Source: Afipia sp. P52-10 (GTDB lineage Bacteria; Pseudomonadota; Alphaproteobacteria; Rhizobiales; Xanthobacteraceae). From it: a stretch of 64,000 nucleotides of DNA. The stretch spans positions 2,785,993-2,849,992 of the forward strand of contig NZ_AZSJ01000003.1 of the NCBI RefSeq assembly GCF_000516555.1, written 5' to 3'. The position numbers and the translations under genes were made by a program. Below are positions 27,922 to 38,288 of the stretch, piece by piece. How positions within the stretch are numbered: the first letter of the stretch is position 1; the number at the start of each line of letters is the position of its first letter. The notes under the pieces were generated by a model that worked only from the letters and a program-made list of their open reading frames with translations, did not search any database and was not told the DNA's origin.

Positions 27922-28053
27922 AGTCACCTGTCGGTGACGCGCAGGGTGCTGTGCGGAAGATCACAGTCGATAGGCTTGCTGGGTGCGACACTCGCCAGAC
28001 TGCGCTTTTGAAGACTTGCCGCCAAGGCTTGCATTGCGCGGTCGAAAGGGCCT

Positions 28054-28245
28054 ATGCGCACCGACACGCTTCTGAAGTTGTCCGCAGTTGTTTTCGCCGC
28101 GTTATGGATGGTGCCGATGTGGCTCGTCGGCGGCCGTTCGGATCTCGCTGCGCTTGTGATCGTGGTCCTCTGCGGCGCGGTTGTCGGCGCTCTCTGGTAC
28201 TGGCTCTACGGCAAGTGGTGCCGCTGGTATATCGATCGGCCGTGA
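28054..28245 (+). CDS. Small two-segment membrane protein
   Basis: A 63-residue hydrophobic frame from ATG 28054 behind GAAAGGG. There are two likely membrane spans (LLKLSAVVFAALWMVPMWLV and LAALVIVVLCGAVVGALWYW) joined by a GGRSD turn, and an aromatic/basic end KWCRWYIDRP, typical of small inner-membrane proteins. No family is recognised. The surrounding 27922-28415 holds no other gene that I can support. Confidence 0.55.
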   Translation: MRTDTLLKLSAVVFAALWMVPMWLVGGRSDLAALVIVVLCGAVVGALWYWLYGKWCRWYIDRP

Positions 28246-28415
28246 TCCATCCGTCGCGCCGCTTGCGACATCGGCGTTTGGCGCAAACCCGCATGCCCGT
28301 ATGAGGTCTGTCGCATCATCGATCGCTCTGATTGAGTGTGCGCATCGCGAACAGGCTTCCGGCACTCGCTCGTGCGCGCCTGGCCGGCAGTTGATAACAT
28401 TCAGAGGAGACGATC

Positions 28416-29189
28416 GTGTCGCAAATGGTTTTGGTTGATGTCGCCGACGGCCTGATGACCGTGACGCTGAACAGGCCGGAGCGGAAGAACGCGCTCTCGC
28501 AGGAGGCCTATGGTGGCCTTGCCGATGCGGTCGAGCGTGCGGAGAAGGACGATGGCATTCGTGTCGTGCTGCTGCAGTCCGAAGGCGATGTCTTCTGCGC
28601 GGGCGCCGATATCGGTGATTTCGCTGCCGCCAATCAGGGCGGCAAGCCCCGCGGGCCGCGCAATTCGACCCGCCTGCTTGCGGCTCTGGATCGGTTGGAA
28701 AAGCCGGTGGTCGTAGCCGTGCAGGGGGCTGCGATCGGCATCGGCACCACCATGCTGATGCATTGCGACTTGATCTGCATGGCGGAGGAGGCGAGCTTGC
28801 GCACGCCCTTCGTCAATCTGGCGCTGGTGCCGGAGGCCTCGTCCAGCTATCTGATCCCGCAGCGGATCGGCTATTCGCGCGCCTATGCGATGTTCGCTTT
28901 GGGCGAAGCTGTGCCGGCCAAGAGTTGCGTCGAGTGGGGGCTGGCGCATGTCTGTGTGCCGCGCGCCAAGCTGCGCGAAACGGCCTTGAATCTTGCGAAA
29001 ACGCTCGCCGACAAGCCGCTCGGTTCGCTCTGCGCCACCAAGCGGCTGATGCGGCAGCCGGAGGCTGTGAAGGCTGCGGCTGAACGCGAGCGTGGCGTGT
29101 TCGAGGAGCGGTTGCTGTCGAAGGAGGCGGGCGAGGCGTTCAAGGCGTTCGCCGAGAAGCGCAAGCCAAACTTCCGCGCGGTGGGGTAG
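28416..29189 (+). CDS. Enoyl-CoA hydratase/isomerase family protein
   Basis: A 257-residue crotonase-fold protein. GDVFCAGADIGDF and QGAAIGIGTTMLMHCDL are the two oxyanion-hole regions; TPFVNLALVPEASSSYLIPQRIG has a Glu at the position used by isomerase-type members (delta3-enoyl-CoA isomerase, PaaG-like), whereas a second hydratase Glu is not obvious. GTG 28416 follows GAGGAGACG. It probably acts in acyl-CoA catabolism. A terminator follows at 29212-29241. Confidence 0.85.
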   Translation: MSQMVLVDVADGLMTVTLNRPERKNALSQEAYGGLADAVERAEKDDGIRVVLLQSEGDVFCAGADIGDFAAANQGGKPRGPRNSTRLLAALDRLEKPVVVAVQGAAIGIGTTMLMHCDLICMAEEASLRTPFVNLALVPEASSSYLIPQRIGYSRAYAMFALGEAVPAKSCVEWGLAHVCVPRAKLRETALNLAKTLADKPLGSLCATKRLMRQPEAVKAAAERERGVFEERLLSKEAGEAFKAFAEKRKPNFRAVG

Positions 29190-29211
29190 CATTTACGAAC
29201 GGATGTGAGCC

Positions 29212-29241
29212 AAAGGCCTGTGCACTTGTGCCGGGCCTTTT
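29212..29241 (+). terminator. Intrinsic terminator after enoyl-CoA hydratase gene
   Basis: The stem AAAGGCC (29212-29218)/GGCCTTT (29234-29240) closes a loop that contains a further pairable segment; T follows. It marks the left border of the AT-rich island. Confidence 0.65.
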
Positions 29242-29270
29242 CTCTTGAGTCGTATATAGGAATATTTACA

Positions 29271-29286
29271 TAAGAATATATTCTTA
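29271..29286. promoter_or_regulatory. Perfect 16-bp AT-rich palindrome
   Basis: TAAGAATATATTCTTA lies in the AT-rich leader of the toxin pseudogene, 22 bases before its GTG. With the neighbouring TATATAGGAATATTT it may be promoter plus operator of the lost cassette. Confidence 0.4.
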
Positions 29287-29308
29287 TTAGATGAGAAGGG
29301 ATGTTTAT

Positions 29309-29913
29309 GTGACGATATGGCAGGAGGTGAGTCGGGCAAAAGCTGCTCTGCTTCAGATTAAGTTCGATGTTGCTGTTCTCGATCTTAAGTACGCTCTCGC
29401 TCGCTACCGGTGGTGAGAGGAGAAAGCAGGCTTTCGCGCGAACCAACCGCGCTGGTTTGCGGGAAATGGGAGGATAAGCGGCAGATGGTCGGGTGGGGCT
29501 GGGACCCATATCCCTGGCCTCCCGCTGTTTCGACCGACTATTAGAGGAGGGCATCATTTTATGCCTCGTTCGGTGTTCAATGATTTAAAGTATGATTTTT
29601 CGAGAAGTGCAAAGGACGTTTTTGACAAGAGCGTTACGGGACGTTTGTATGCCGGAACGCACCGTACAGTGCTGCGCACGATCTATACAATAATGCTGTC
29701 AGGGAGCTCGTTGATCGTTATCTAGAGCGCAGTCGTGTGCGACCCCAGGATATGAGCGCCAGCCAAGCACGCGAGCTAGTCGATGAGGTGAGACGTTCGA
29801 CCGATCCTCGTATTAGGAACTTCAATCTTCAGATCTATCGACGCGAATTCTCTATTGGATGTGGCGTGGACCCAGAGGGAATGAGTGAGAGAAATGATCG
29901 CCGATTTCGATAG
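29309..29913 (+). pseudogene. Decayed polymorphic-toxin-like gene (in-frame stop plus frameshift)
   Basis: One frame starts at GTG 29309 (AAGGGA seven bases upstream; ATG 29291 also in frame) and reads TIWQEVSRAKAALLQIKFDV...ALARYRW before a TGA at 29414-29416. The same frame continues EEKAGFRANQPRWFAGNGRI, SGRWSGGAG, resembling the NQPR...GxW linker seen before toxin domains, then GGHHFMPRSVFNDLKYDFS and VTGRLYAGTHRT. Near 29665 coding sense moves by one base to SAAHDLYNNAVRELVDRYLE...STDPRIRNFNLQIYRREF, ending at TAG 29911. Total length fits about 205 codons with one base deleted. The HHxxP and H-D-LYN residues suggest a His-dependent nuclease-type toxin, but the family name is uncertain. 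Confidence 0.68.
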
Positions 29914-30305
29914 ATATTACGAGCAGTGTTTTGCCGTTTTTGAGAAGCTCTGGCCGAGAATCGCGCGATTCATGGGCTGTTATGGCCGGGAAGGAACCGT
30001 TGGGAGCGGTAATTATGGGGTGCTGGATGATTTTATTTTAATGGCTATCAGCAAGTGCGGCTCGCATCTATCAGCTTGAATTGATGCGCCCGTCCATTGT
30101 CCACAGTTTGCAGCCTATCCTGAGCGATTTTCCTGGATGGGAGATTGTCGTGGTCGTGGTTATCGAGCAGCACATCGAAGACTGGCCTGCGATGGGTCTG
30201 TACATTCGTCCGGATGTTATCATCGACAACATGCGTCGCGATCTCATTCCAAAGCCATACCGGGACTTCAATTGTGCTGGAAGCATACCAGGAAATGGTG
30301 AATGA
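29885..30305 (+). pseudogene. Decayed immunity-protein-like gene (frameshifted)
   Basis: It overlaps the toxin end by 29 bases. From GTG 29885 (AGAGGGA upstream; ATG 29894 is the alternative) the frame reads IADFDRYYEQCFAVFEKLWP...NYGVLDDF, then runs into an unrelated tail stopping at 30079. Reading the next frame across about 30041-30056 restores sense: ARIYQLELMRPSIVHSLQPI, LSDFPGWEIVVVVVIE, DWPAMGLYIRPDVIIDNMRR, ending IPGNGE at 30305. The combined product of about 140 residues, acidic and located just behind a toxin frame, fits an immunity protein. Both halves look protein-like, so loss is by a single indel and seems recent. Confidence 0.62.
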
Positions 30306-30352
30306 TCGCTCCGTCGGGAACGGCTGATCTTTTTAGTTAGGAAGGAGATTGC

Positions 30353-30619
30353 ATGTGCCGGAACATCAAGACGCTGTTCAATTTCGAACCGCCGGCGACC
30401 GATGTGGAGATTCATGCGTCGGCGCTGCAGTTCGTGCGCAAGCTCTCGGGCTTCAACAAACCGTCGCAGGCGAATGCGGAGGCCTTCGATCGCGCAGTCG
30501 CCGAGATTTCTGAGGCGGCGCGGCGGCTGCTCGCCTCGCTCCACACGCACGCGCCGGCGCGTGATCGGGCCGTGGAGGCCGAGAAGGCGCGCGAGCGTTC
30601 GCGGGCGCGGTTCGGCTGA
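30353..30619 (+). CDS. DUF2277 family protein
   Basis: An 88-residue protein with the DUF2277 signature start MCRNIKTLFNFEPPATD, followed by two helices (IHASALQFVRKLSGFNKPSQ and FDRAVAEISEAARRLLASL) and a charged Ala/Arg/Glu tail. ATG 30353 follows AAGGAGAT. Function unknown. It returns to high G+C and marks the right edge of the AT-rich island. Confidence 0.92.
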   Translation: MCRNIKTLFNFEPPATDVEIHASALQFVRKLSGFNKPSQANAEAFDRAVAEISEAARRLLASLHTHAPARDRAVEAEKARERSRARFG

Positions 30620-30641
30620 GAACCTGCGCCGGCGCGTGGGA

Positions 30642-31736
30642 TCACGCCGCGAACCGCCCGCGGTTGCGTTCGGCGAGGATCGGGCGGATCAGGCGGCCGA
30701 AGCGTTCGGCTTCCTCGTCATGCAGGTAGCCAGACAGACAAAACGAATGGCAGCCCGCGTCGATGAACTGCTGCAGGGTGTCCGCGCATTGTTCCGGATT
30801 GCCGACGACGGCGATGCCCGCACCGGGGCGGACCTTGGTGATGCCGGTCCACAGGTGCGGCAGCAGCAGGTCGCCGTGTTCGCGTGCGAGTTGCTGCACG
30901 CGCTGGTTGGCCGCGGAGTTGTTGTAGAGGATCTTCATCTCCTGCTTCTGACGCTCGGTGGCGTTGCGCACCAGCGCGTCGGCTGCCTCCCACGCATCAT
31001 GTTCGTTCTCACGGCAGATCACCTGCAGTCGCATGCCGAAGCCGATCGCATCCATGCGATCATGCGCCCGCGCCATCTGCCGGATTTCGGCGATGTTGGC
31101 CGCGATCCGCTCGGGCAGGTCGCCCCAGAACAGATGCACGTCGGAGTGCTTGGCGGATAGCTCCCACGCCTGGCGCGAGCCGCCGCCGAGATAGAATTTC
31201 GGAAACGGCTGCTGCAGTGGCCGCGGGCGGATATGCGCGCCGGCGATGCTATGAAACTGGCCGTGATAGGTCACCGGTCCCCGCGTGGTCCACAGCGCTT
31301 TGAGGATCGAGACCTCCTCGTCCATCAGCGCGTAGCGCTGCTCCTTGGCATGGCGAACGCCTTCGGCCTCCACCTCGCTCTCGTTCTGGCCCGCGATCAG
31401 GTTGATGCAGATGCGGCCGCCGGACATCTGATCGAAGGTGGAGATCATCTTCGCCAGCAGCACCGGGTTGATATAGCCGGGCCGGGCGGCGATCAGCGGT
31501 TTGATGCTCTTGGAGCGCGCGGCCATGAAAGCGCCGGCGATCCAGGCCTCCCAGCAGACCGAGCCGACCGGGATCAGCAGGTATTCGAAGCCGGCCTCTT
31601 CCGCGGCCTGGACCACGCGCTCGCACAACTCCGGCGAGCCCGGCACCTGCGCCTCGGCGAGGCCATAGGCCGTCGTGTCGCCATGGGTGGGCAGGTACCA
31701 GCCGAATTCGAGCGGCCGCGGTTCGCGCTGATGCAT
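30642..31736 (-). CDS. LLM-class FMN-dependent monooxygenase (SsuD-like)
   Basis: A 364-residue TIM-barrel monooxygenase related to alkanesulfonate monooxygenase. EFGWYLPTHGDT is the N-terminal strand; MISTFDQMSGGRICINLIAG and HAKEQRYALMDE carry the SsuD-type substrate and flavin contacts; FYLGGGSRQAWELSAKH is the FMNH2 phosphate region. ATG 31736 follows GAGGAAAG. Such enzymes use reduced FMN and O2 to cleave C-S bonds or oxidise related compounds. No flavin reductase or sulfonate transporter is adjacent, so the substrate is open. Confidence 0.88.
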   Translation of the reverse strand: MHQREPRPLEFGWYLPTHGDTTAYGLAEAQVPGSPELCERVVQAAEEAGFEYLLIPVGSVCWEAWIAGAFMAARSKSIKPLIAARPGYINPVLLAKMISTFDQMSGGRICINLIAGQNESEVEAEGVRHAKEQRYALMDEEVSILKALWTTRGPVTYHGQFHSIAGAHIRPRPLQQPFPKFYLGGGSRQAWELSAKHSDVHLFWGDLPERIAANIAEIRQMARAHDRMDAIGFGMRLQVICRENEHDAWEAADALVRNATERQKQEMKILYNNSAANQRVQQLAREHGDLLLPHLWTGITKVRPGAGIAVVGNPEQCADTLQQFIDAGCHSFCLSGYLHDEEAERFGRLIRPILAERNRGRFAA

Positions 31737-31950
31737 GGGCTTTCCTCGCTGCGTCTTCTTTTGTTTCCGGCGCAGAGTATCGCGCCGCGCCGCTGCGGCC
31801 AAATCCACGGCGGTCCATTGTTCCGTGACCAGCGTCACGGTTGGCATGAGAGCCTTGGCGTTAGGGATTGGGCAGCTTCGTAGCCCTGACACGGCGGCGG
31901 CTCACGCAGCGTTGACCGTCCTCGGCGCGGGCCGGGATAAGGATGAATGC

Positions 31951-32385
31951 ATGACAAGCGGCAGACCGGCGCTGACAGTGATCGACGGCGGCAGCAAGAC
32001 CGGACGGATCGCCTTTTCGCTGGTTCACCCGTGCATGCGCGTCGACGTCCCGGTCCGCACGATTCTGGAGATCACGGCGCATGACGCGAAGACGGTCTTC
32101 AACGAAGAGGCGCAGGTGGACGAAGCCGTCTTCAGTCCGCGCGTCGATATCTTCTTCAAGGAGCACGTCAAGGAGCAGGTCTATCGGTTGACCCGCGCGA
32201 TCGTCGGGCAGTCGCTCGACATCGTGGTCGATGGCGAATGCGTCTCACGGCCCTATGTGTTGCAGCCGTTGTGCATCCACGAAGCCGCCATCTGCATTGC
32301 CGTCGGCCATGTCGCTGATGCGCGGGCATTGGCCAGGCAACTGCGCAAGGGCTGGAGTTTCACCTATCTGCAGGCGGTGTGCTGA
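31951..32385 (+). CDS. Hypothetical protein with SecD-head-like pattern
   Basis: A 144-residue soluble protein from ATG 31951 (ATAAGGA upstream). It has beta-rich segments IAFSLVHPCMRVDVPVRTIL and VDIFFKEHVKEQVYRLTRAI, then VGQSLDIVVDGECVSRPYVLQPL and a final ALARQLRKGW helix. The order (G..L.I.VDG..VS.P.V..P, then LA..LR.GW) recalls the P1 head subdomain of SecDF, but no membrane part is present. Treat as uncharacterised. Confidence 0.65.
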   Translation: MTSGRPALTVIDGGSKTGRIAFSLVHPCMRVDVPVRTILEITAHDAKTVFNEEAQVDEAVFSPRVDIFFKEHVKEQVYRLTRAIVGQSLDIVVDGECVSRPYVLQPLCIHEAAICIAVGHVADARALARQLRKGWSFTYLQAVC

Positions 32386-32410
32386 AGAACGACCGTCAGC
32401 GGCGCGCTCG

Positions 32411-32785
32411 TCACGCAGCCTGTTGCGATAAGCGTCGTTCCAGCTCGGCAAAATCCGCGACGAACCAGATGCTTTGGCCGTTGTTCGCCTCATAGACGAA
32501 GTCGCACAGCGCCTTGCTGTCGGCAAGCCAACGCGAGATGTCGCCGACAATGGCGAGCCGCAGGTTGTAGTTGACAAACTTCTGCGTCACCTCGCCGGCC
32601 AGCCGCGTGGAGAGACGAAAGAAGTCGTCCGTCAGGCGCGTGACGGGAATCGCGATCAGTGCTGCCTGATGCTCCCATGCAGCGCCAATGAAGGTATTGG
32701 CGTCCTGCTCGCGCGCCAGTATCTCGCCGGCTGGATCGCAGACGAGAACGCGCAGTGCATGAATGTCGCTAATAGTGTCCGGCAT
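32411..32785 (-). CDS. DUF4180 family protein
   Basis: A 124-residue protein started at ATG 32785, where GGAATCC precedes the codon. The diagnostic stretch is DFFRLSTRLAGEVTQKFVNY followed by LRLAIVGDISRWLADSKALC and DFVYEANNGQSIWFV, which matches DUF4180. Structure and role are not established. It is separated from the thiamine operon by about 70 bases and reads in the same direction, so read-through is possible. Confidence 0.8.
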   Translation of the reverse strand: MPDTISDIHALRVLVCDPAGEILAREQDANTFIGAAWEHQAALIAIPVTRLTDDFFRLSTRLAGEVTQKFVNYNLRLAIVGDISRWLADSKALCDFVYEANNGQSIWFVADFAELERRLSQQAA

Positions 32786-32854
32786 GGATTCCGCATAAGA
32801 AAGGGGCGCGCCGTCGAAGCAGCGCACCCCTTCTCAGTATCAAACAAGGCGAAT

Positions 32855-34831
<1,977 letters not shown>

Positions 34832-34837
34832 TCAGAA

Positions 34838-35446
34838 TCATGCCGCGTGTTTGAAGGTGCGAAGCCAGGCGTTGACCCGCGCATCGGGGTCCTTCGCCTG
34901 GGTGACGTCGCTGACGACGGCGATGGAATCGGCGCCAGCCTCGAAAATCTCCTTGGCCTGCTCAAGCTTGATGCCGCCGATCGCGACCAGCGGAATTTCG
35001 CCGACCCGGCGCTTCCATTCGGTGATGCGCGGAATGCCCTGCGGTCCGAAGCGCATGACCTTCAGCGTGGTCGGGAAGATCGGTCCGAGCGCGATGTAGT
35101 CCGGCGCATGCTTGAGGGCGGTTTCAAGTTCCGTGTCGTCGTGGGTGGACAGGCCGAGCGTGAGATTGGCGCGGCGGATCGCCTTCACGTCCGCCTGGGC
35201 CAGGTCCTCCTGGCCGAGATGCAGGTGTTTGGCGCCCGCGTCGATCGCCGCCTGCCAATAGTCGTTGACGACGAGCTGGGTGCCGGTGCCGTCGGTGATC
35301 GCAAGCGCTTCGCGCATCAGCGCGACGGCCTGCGGATAATCGAGATCCTTCGCGCGCAGTTGGACGGTGCCGACGCCGAGCGCGGTCAGGCGCTTGACCC
35401 AGGCGATGCTGTCGACGACGGGATAAAAGCGATCAGGATGCTGCAT
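34838..35446 (-). CDS. thiE: Thiamine-phosphate synthase
   Basis: A 202-residue TIM barrel joining HMP-PP and the thiazole phosphate. Conserved features are VQLRAKD, the QLVVNDYW pyrophosphate/Mg region, [16 protein letters not shown], and [11 protein letters not shown] followed by LVAIGGI. Start ATG 35446 lies inside the end of thiG (overlap 14 bases), giving [13 protein letters not shown]; an ATG six codons earlier is possible. The FPTTLK loop differs from the more common FxTxTK, a minor variation. Confidence 0.95.
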   Translation of the reverse strand: MQHPDRFYPVVDSIAWVKRLTALGVGTVQLRAKDLDYPQAVALMREALAITDGTGTQLVVNDYWQAAIDAGAKHLHLGQEDLAQADVKAIRRANLTLGLSTHDDTELETALKHAPDYIALGPIFPTTLKVMRFGPQGIPRITEWKRRVGEIPLVAIGGIKLEQAKEIFEAGADSIAVVSDVTQAKDPDARVNAWLRTFKHAA

Positions 35447-36215
35447 GCCAGAACGGTGTTCCAATGACCGGGGTTGACGGAGAGGCGAAATCGCGCGGCG
35501 CCATCAGCCCCGCTTCGAACGCGGAGCGACCGGCTTCGACGGCGAGGCGGAAGGCGTTGGCCATCGCCACCGGATCGGCAGCTTTGGCGACGGCAGTATT
35601 GAGCAGCACCGCATCGTAACCAAGCTCGAGCGCTTCGGCGGCATGCGACGGAGCGCCGAGGCCGGCATCGACCACCAGCGTTACGTCCGGCAGCCTCTGC
35701 CGCAACAGTCTCAGAGCCTCGCGATTGATGATCCCGCGTGCGCTGCCGATCGGGGCAGCCCAGGGCATGATCACGCGACAGCCGGCGTCGGCGAGCCGCA
35801 TGGCGACGCCGAGATCTTCCGTGCAGTAAGGATAGACCTCGAAACCATCCTTGATCAGGATGGAGGCGGCTTCGACGAGTCCCACGACATCCGGCTGCAG
35901 CGTCTCTTGATCGGCGATCACTTCCAGCTTGATGCGGGCGGTGCCGAACAGCTCGCGGGCGAGCTTCGCGGTCGTGACCGCTTCGCGCACGCTATGGCAG
36001 CCTGCGGTGTTCGGCAGGACGGCGACGCCAAGCTCGCGGATCAAGGACCAGAATGCATCGCCGGTCTTGCCGCCTGCCGATTCGCGCCGCACCGATACGG
36101 TGACGAGACTTGCGCCGGAGGCTCGGATCGCCTGCTGCATGATCGCCGGCGACGGATAGAGCGCCGTGCCGATCAACAGCCGCGAGGAGAACTGTTCGCC
36201 ATAGAAAGTGACCAT
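35433..36215 (-). CDS. thiG: Thiazole synthase
   Basis: A 260-residue TIM barrel that builds the thiazole phosphate from deoxyxylulose phosphate, dehydroglycine and ThiS-thiocarboxylate. The Schiff-base Lys is Lys96 in [20 protein letters not shown] and LPNTAGCHS are family signatures and [13 protein letters not shown] and [14 protein letters not shown] form the phosphate pocket. It starts 3 bases after thiS and overlaps thiE. Glycine oxidase (ThiO) in the same operon supplies the imine, the aerobic route. Confidence 0.96.
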   Translation of the reverse strand: MVTFYGEQFSSRLLIGTALYPSPAIMQQAIRASGASLVTVSVRRESAGGKTGDAFWSLIRELGVAVLPNTAGCHSVREAVTTAKLARELFGTARIKLEVIADQETLQPDVVGLVEAASILIKDGFEVYPYCTEDLGVAMRLADAGCRVIMPWAAPIGSARGIINREALRLLRQRLPDVTLVVDAGLGAPSHAAEALELGYDAVLLNTAVAKAADPVAMANAFRLAVEAGRSAFEAGLMAPRDFASPSTPVIGTPFWHAAS

Positions 36216-36218
36216 GCA

Positions 36219-36416
36219 TCAGCCTCCTTGTCGGGGCGTGAGAATCTCGATCGCGTCGCCTTCGGCCAGCGTGGTGTCGGCCCAACGGGCGCGCGGCACC
36301 ACGTCGTGGTTCACCGCGATGGCGAAATGCGTGCCCTCGTAGTCGAGCTCGCCGAGCAGGGCCGCGACATGGGTCGCGGAGATGTCTTTTTGTTCGCCGT
36401 TGACGATTACGCGCAT
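36219..36416 (-). CDS. thiS: Sulfur carrier protein ThiS
   Basis: A 65-residue ubiquitin-like protein ending in Gly-Gly (PRQGG), the tail that is adenylated and thiocarboxylated to deliver sulfur to ThiG. MRVIVNGEQKDI and GDAIEILTP are typical. Start ATG 36416 overlaps the end of thiO by 10 bases. No thiF is in the window; a MoeB/ThiF-type activator must lie elsewhere. Confidence 0.95.
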   Translation of the reverse strand: MRVIVNGEQKDISATHVAALLGELDYEGTHFAIAVNHDVVPRARWADTTLAEGDAIEILTPRQGG

Positions 36417-37423
36417 TGCATCACCTCGTTGTCGATCGCGCCGTGCTGCAGATAGGTCGCCGTCAGTTCGGCGAGCGCGGGCGCAAGCAGGAAACCGTGT
36501 CGATAAAGTCCGTTCACCACGATCCGTTCGCCGTCGATCCGGATGCGCGGCAGGTTGTCGGGGAAAGCGGGGCGCAGGCCGGCACCGATCTCGACGATCC
36601 GCGCCTCGGCGAAGGCGGGATGCACTGCATAGGCCGCACTGAGCAGTTCGAGCGCCGAGCGCACGCTCACGCCGTCGTCGTCGGATTCGATCGTCGTTGC
36701 GCCGATCATGAAGCGGTTGTCCTGCCGCGGCACGATGTAGAGCGGCCAACGTGGATGGATCAGGCGGACGGGGCGGTTGAGCACGACTTCCGCCGTCTCG
36801 ACGACGATCATCTCGCCCTTCACCGCGCGAAGATCGCCGAGCGTGTCGCGCGCGGCGATGCCCCGGCAATCGATCGTCAGGCCGTCGGTGACGGTGAGGT
36901 TGCGCGCGCTGCCGTAGTGGATCGCAACGCCTGCGTCGGTCAGCCGCTGGTGCAACTGCGGCAACACCTTGCGCGGCTCGACATGACTTTCTTCGGCGAA
37001 GAACAGCGCCCGGTCGAACAGGCCCGCAAGCGACGGCTCGAGGTCGGTGATGGCCTCGCGGTCCACTTGCGCGTGCCCCGTGGTGCGCTGAGCGAAACGC
37101 TCGAAGTCCGTGCGGTCACGACGATGGGCGACCACGAGCGTTCCGCTCAGCGGGATGTCGGGAAACTCGCGGCGCCAGAGATCGAGCGAATGGGCGCCGA
37201 GCCGGGTGATGACGGGTTCGGCCTCCTCGCTCTCGCAGTAGGGCGCCAGCATTCCGCCGGCCCAGTAGCCCGTCGATGTCTTTAAAGAGCGGTCGTCGCG
37301 GTCGTACAGCGCGACGCTAAAGCCCGCGCGCGCCAAGGCAAGCGCCTGCCATGAGCCAGCGACACCTGCACCGATAATGCTGATTTGCGCCGATTGGCGC
37401 TTTGACACCGCGTTTTGCAACAT
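36407..37423 (-). CDS. thiO: Glycine oxidase ThiO
   Basis: A 338-residue FAD-dependent D-amino-acid-oxidase-type enzyme. The Rossmann motif is SIIGAGVAGSWQALALARAG; DYR-type substrate residues and PVRLIHPRWPLYIVPR plus the C-terminal GLYRHGFLLAPAL agree with ThiO. It makes dehydroglycine for thiazole formation using O2. It is first in the thiamine operon, and its start codon lies one base after the 3' strand of the TPP riboswitch, so the riboswitch can hide its ribosome site. Confidence 0.95.
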   Translation of the reverse strand: MLQNAVSKRQSAQISIIGAGVAGSWQALALARAGFSVALYDRDDRSLKTSTGYWAGGMLAPYCESEEAEPVITRLGAHSLDLWRREFPDIPLSGTLVVAHRRDRTDFERFAQRTTGHAQVDREAITDLEPSLAGLFDRALFFAEESHVEPRKVLPQLHQRLTDAGVAIHYGSARNLTVTDGLTIDCRGIAARDTLGDLRAVKGEMIVVETAEVVLNRPVRLIHPRWPLYIVPRQDNRFMIGATTIESDDDGVSVRSALELLSAAYAVHPAFAEARIVEIGAGLRPAFPDNLPRIRIDGERIVVNGLYRHGFLLAPALAELTATYLQHGAIDNEVMQCA

Positions 37424-37426
37424 TCC

Positions 37427-37545
37427 CGTCCCTTCGCCGGCATAACCCGGATCAGGTTCGAAGGGTCACCACGGTGATCTCGCGATCGTCTCGATCAGCG
37501 AACCGATGTGGAATCTCAGCTCCTGCCGGAGCCCCCCTCGGAACA
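37427..37545 (-). promoter_or_regulatory. TPP riboswitch (THI element)
   Basis: Read on the minus strand the order is GAGGGGGGCTCCGG, CTGAGATTCC, a variable arm, GACCCTTCGAACCTGATC, CGGGTTATGCCGGCGAAGGGA: all conserved THI-box segments in the right order. The last GAAGGGACGGG is also the thiO ribosome-site region, pointing to control of translation initiation. Confidence 0.95.
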
Positions 37546-37551
37546 GTGCTT

Positions 37552-37579
37552 ATAATAGGCCTAAAGAAGCGAACGTCAA
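37552..37579 (-). promoter_or_regulatory. Sigma70-type promoter of the thiamine operon
   Basis: On the minus strand TTGACG (37579-37574), 16 bases, TATTAT (37557-37552), with transcription expected to begin just before the TPP element. The -35 overlaps the stop codon of the SLT gene. Confidence 0.7.
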
Positions 37580-38070
37580 CGGCGGCGCTTGCTCTGCGAC
37601 GAGGCCGGAATCAGCGAGAGCGGCTCGCCGGGTTGCGGCGCAGCGTCCGCATAGGCATTTGCAGCACGCATCCGCTGGCGCTTGGCGACATAGTAGTAGC
37701 CGCTCGCATAGTAGCCGACTGCGCGACCATGATGGCCGTTTGCTGCACGATATGCGCCGGCGAGATAGCGGATACCATAGGTGAGATTGGTTTCGGGATC
37801 GCGCAGGCCGGCTGCGCTTCCGGTGTAGCCGAGGCCGCGCGCGGTTGCGAGCTTGATCTGCATCAGACCGATGGCGCCGCCGCGGCCCATTGCGCCGGCA
37901 TTGTAGCGGCTCTCGCGCATGATGACGCGATGCACCAGTTCCGTCGGCACGCCATTTGCCGCGGCATGACTCTCGATGATGGCGCTGTAGGGGGTGCCCG
38001 AGGATTGAGCGAAGGCGGACGACGCGATCGTGGTGGCGGCAAGCGTCGCCACGAGCAGAGCGGCTTTCAT
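37576..38070 (-). CDS. Exported lytic transglycosylase, SLT domain
   Basis: A 164-residue protein from ATG 38070: signal peptide KAALLVATLAATTIASSAFA, then an SLT (goose-lysozyme-like) domain. The catalytic Glu is in HRVIMRESRYNAGA, followed by GAIGLMQIKLATARGLGY and TNLTYGIRYLAGAYRAA. The basic C-terminal tail ends SKRRR. The short single-domain form resembles specialised transglycosylases that open local gaps in the wall. The same-strand thiamine operon begins right after its stop with its own promoter. Confidence 0.88.
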   Translation of the reverse strand: MKAALLVATLAATTIASSAFAQSSGTPYSAIIESHAAANGVPTELVHRVIMRESRYNAGAMGRGGAIGLMQIKLATARGLGYTGSAAGLRDPETNLTYGIRYLAGAYRAANGHHGRAVGYYASGYYYVAKRQRMRAANAYADAAPQPGEPLSLIPASSQSKRRR

Positions 38071-38288
38071 GATTCCGAAGTCCCCAATTGTGCTGTGAAG
38101 CGACCGACCCGTGCTGGAGCGGTTAGCACGGACCCGGGCGTACGCAAACACACCATCGTCATGAGCCGGGCTCAGAAGCGACAGAAATCACATTGCCGAC
38201 ACGATATCGCCGGAATGCGCGACCGAATGTGGCGCGACGGACGGTTCCCATCGCCTTCTGACGGCGCTCGATGCTCTGAATTGGGCGC

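Noticed and set aside
30081-30305. Independent 74-residue gene
   Set aside because: In-frame sense continues upstream (ARIYQLEL before the TTG) and matches the second half of the immunity-like product, so it is a frameshifted continuation.
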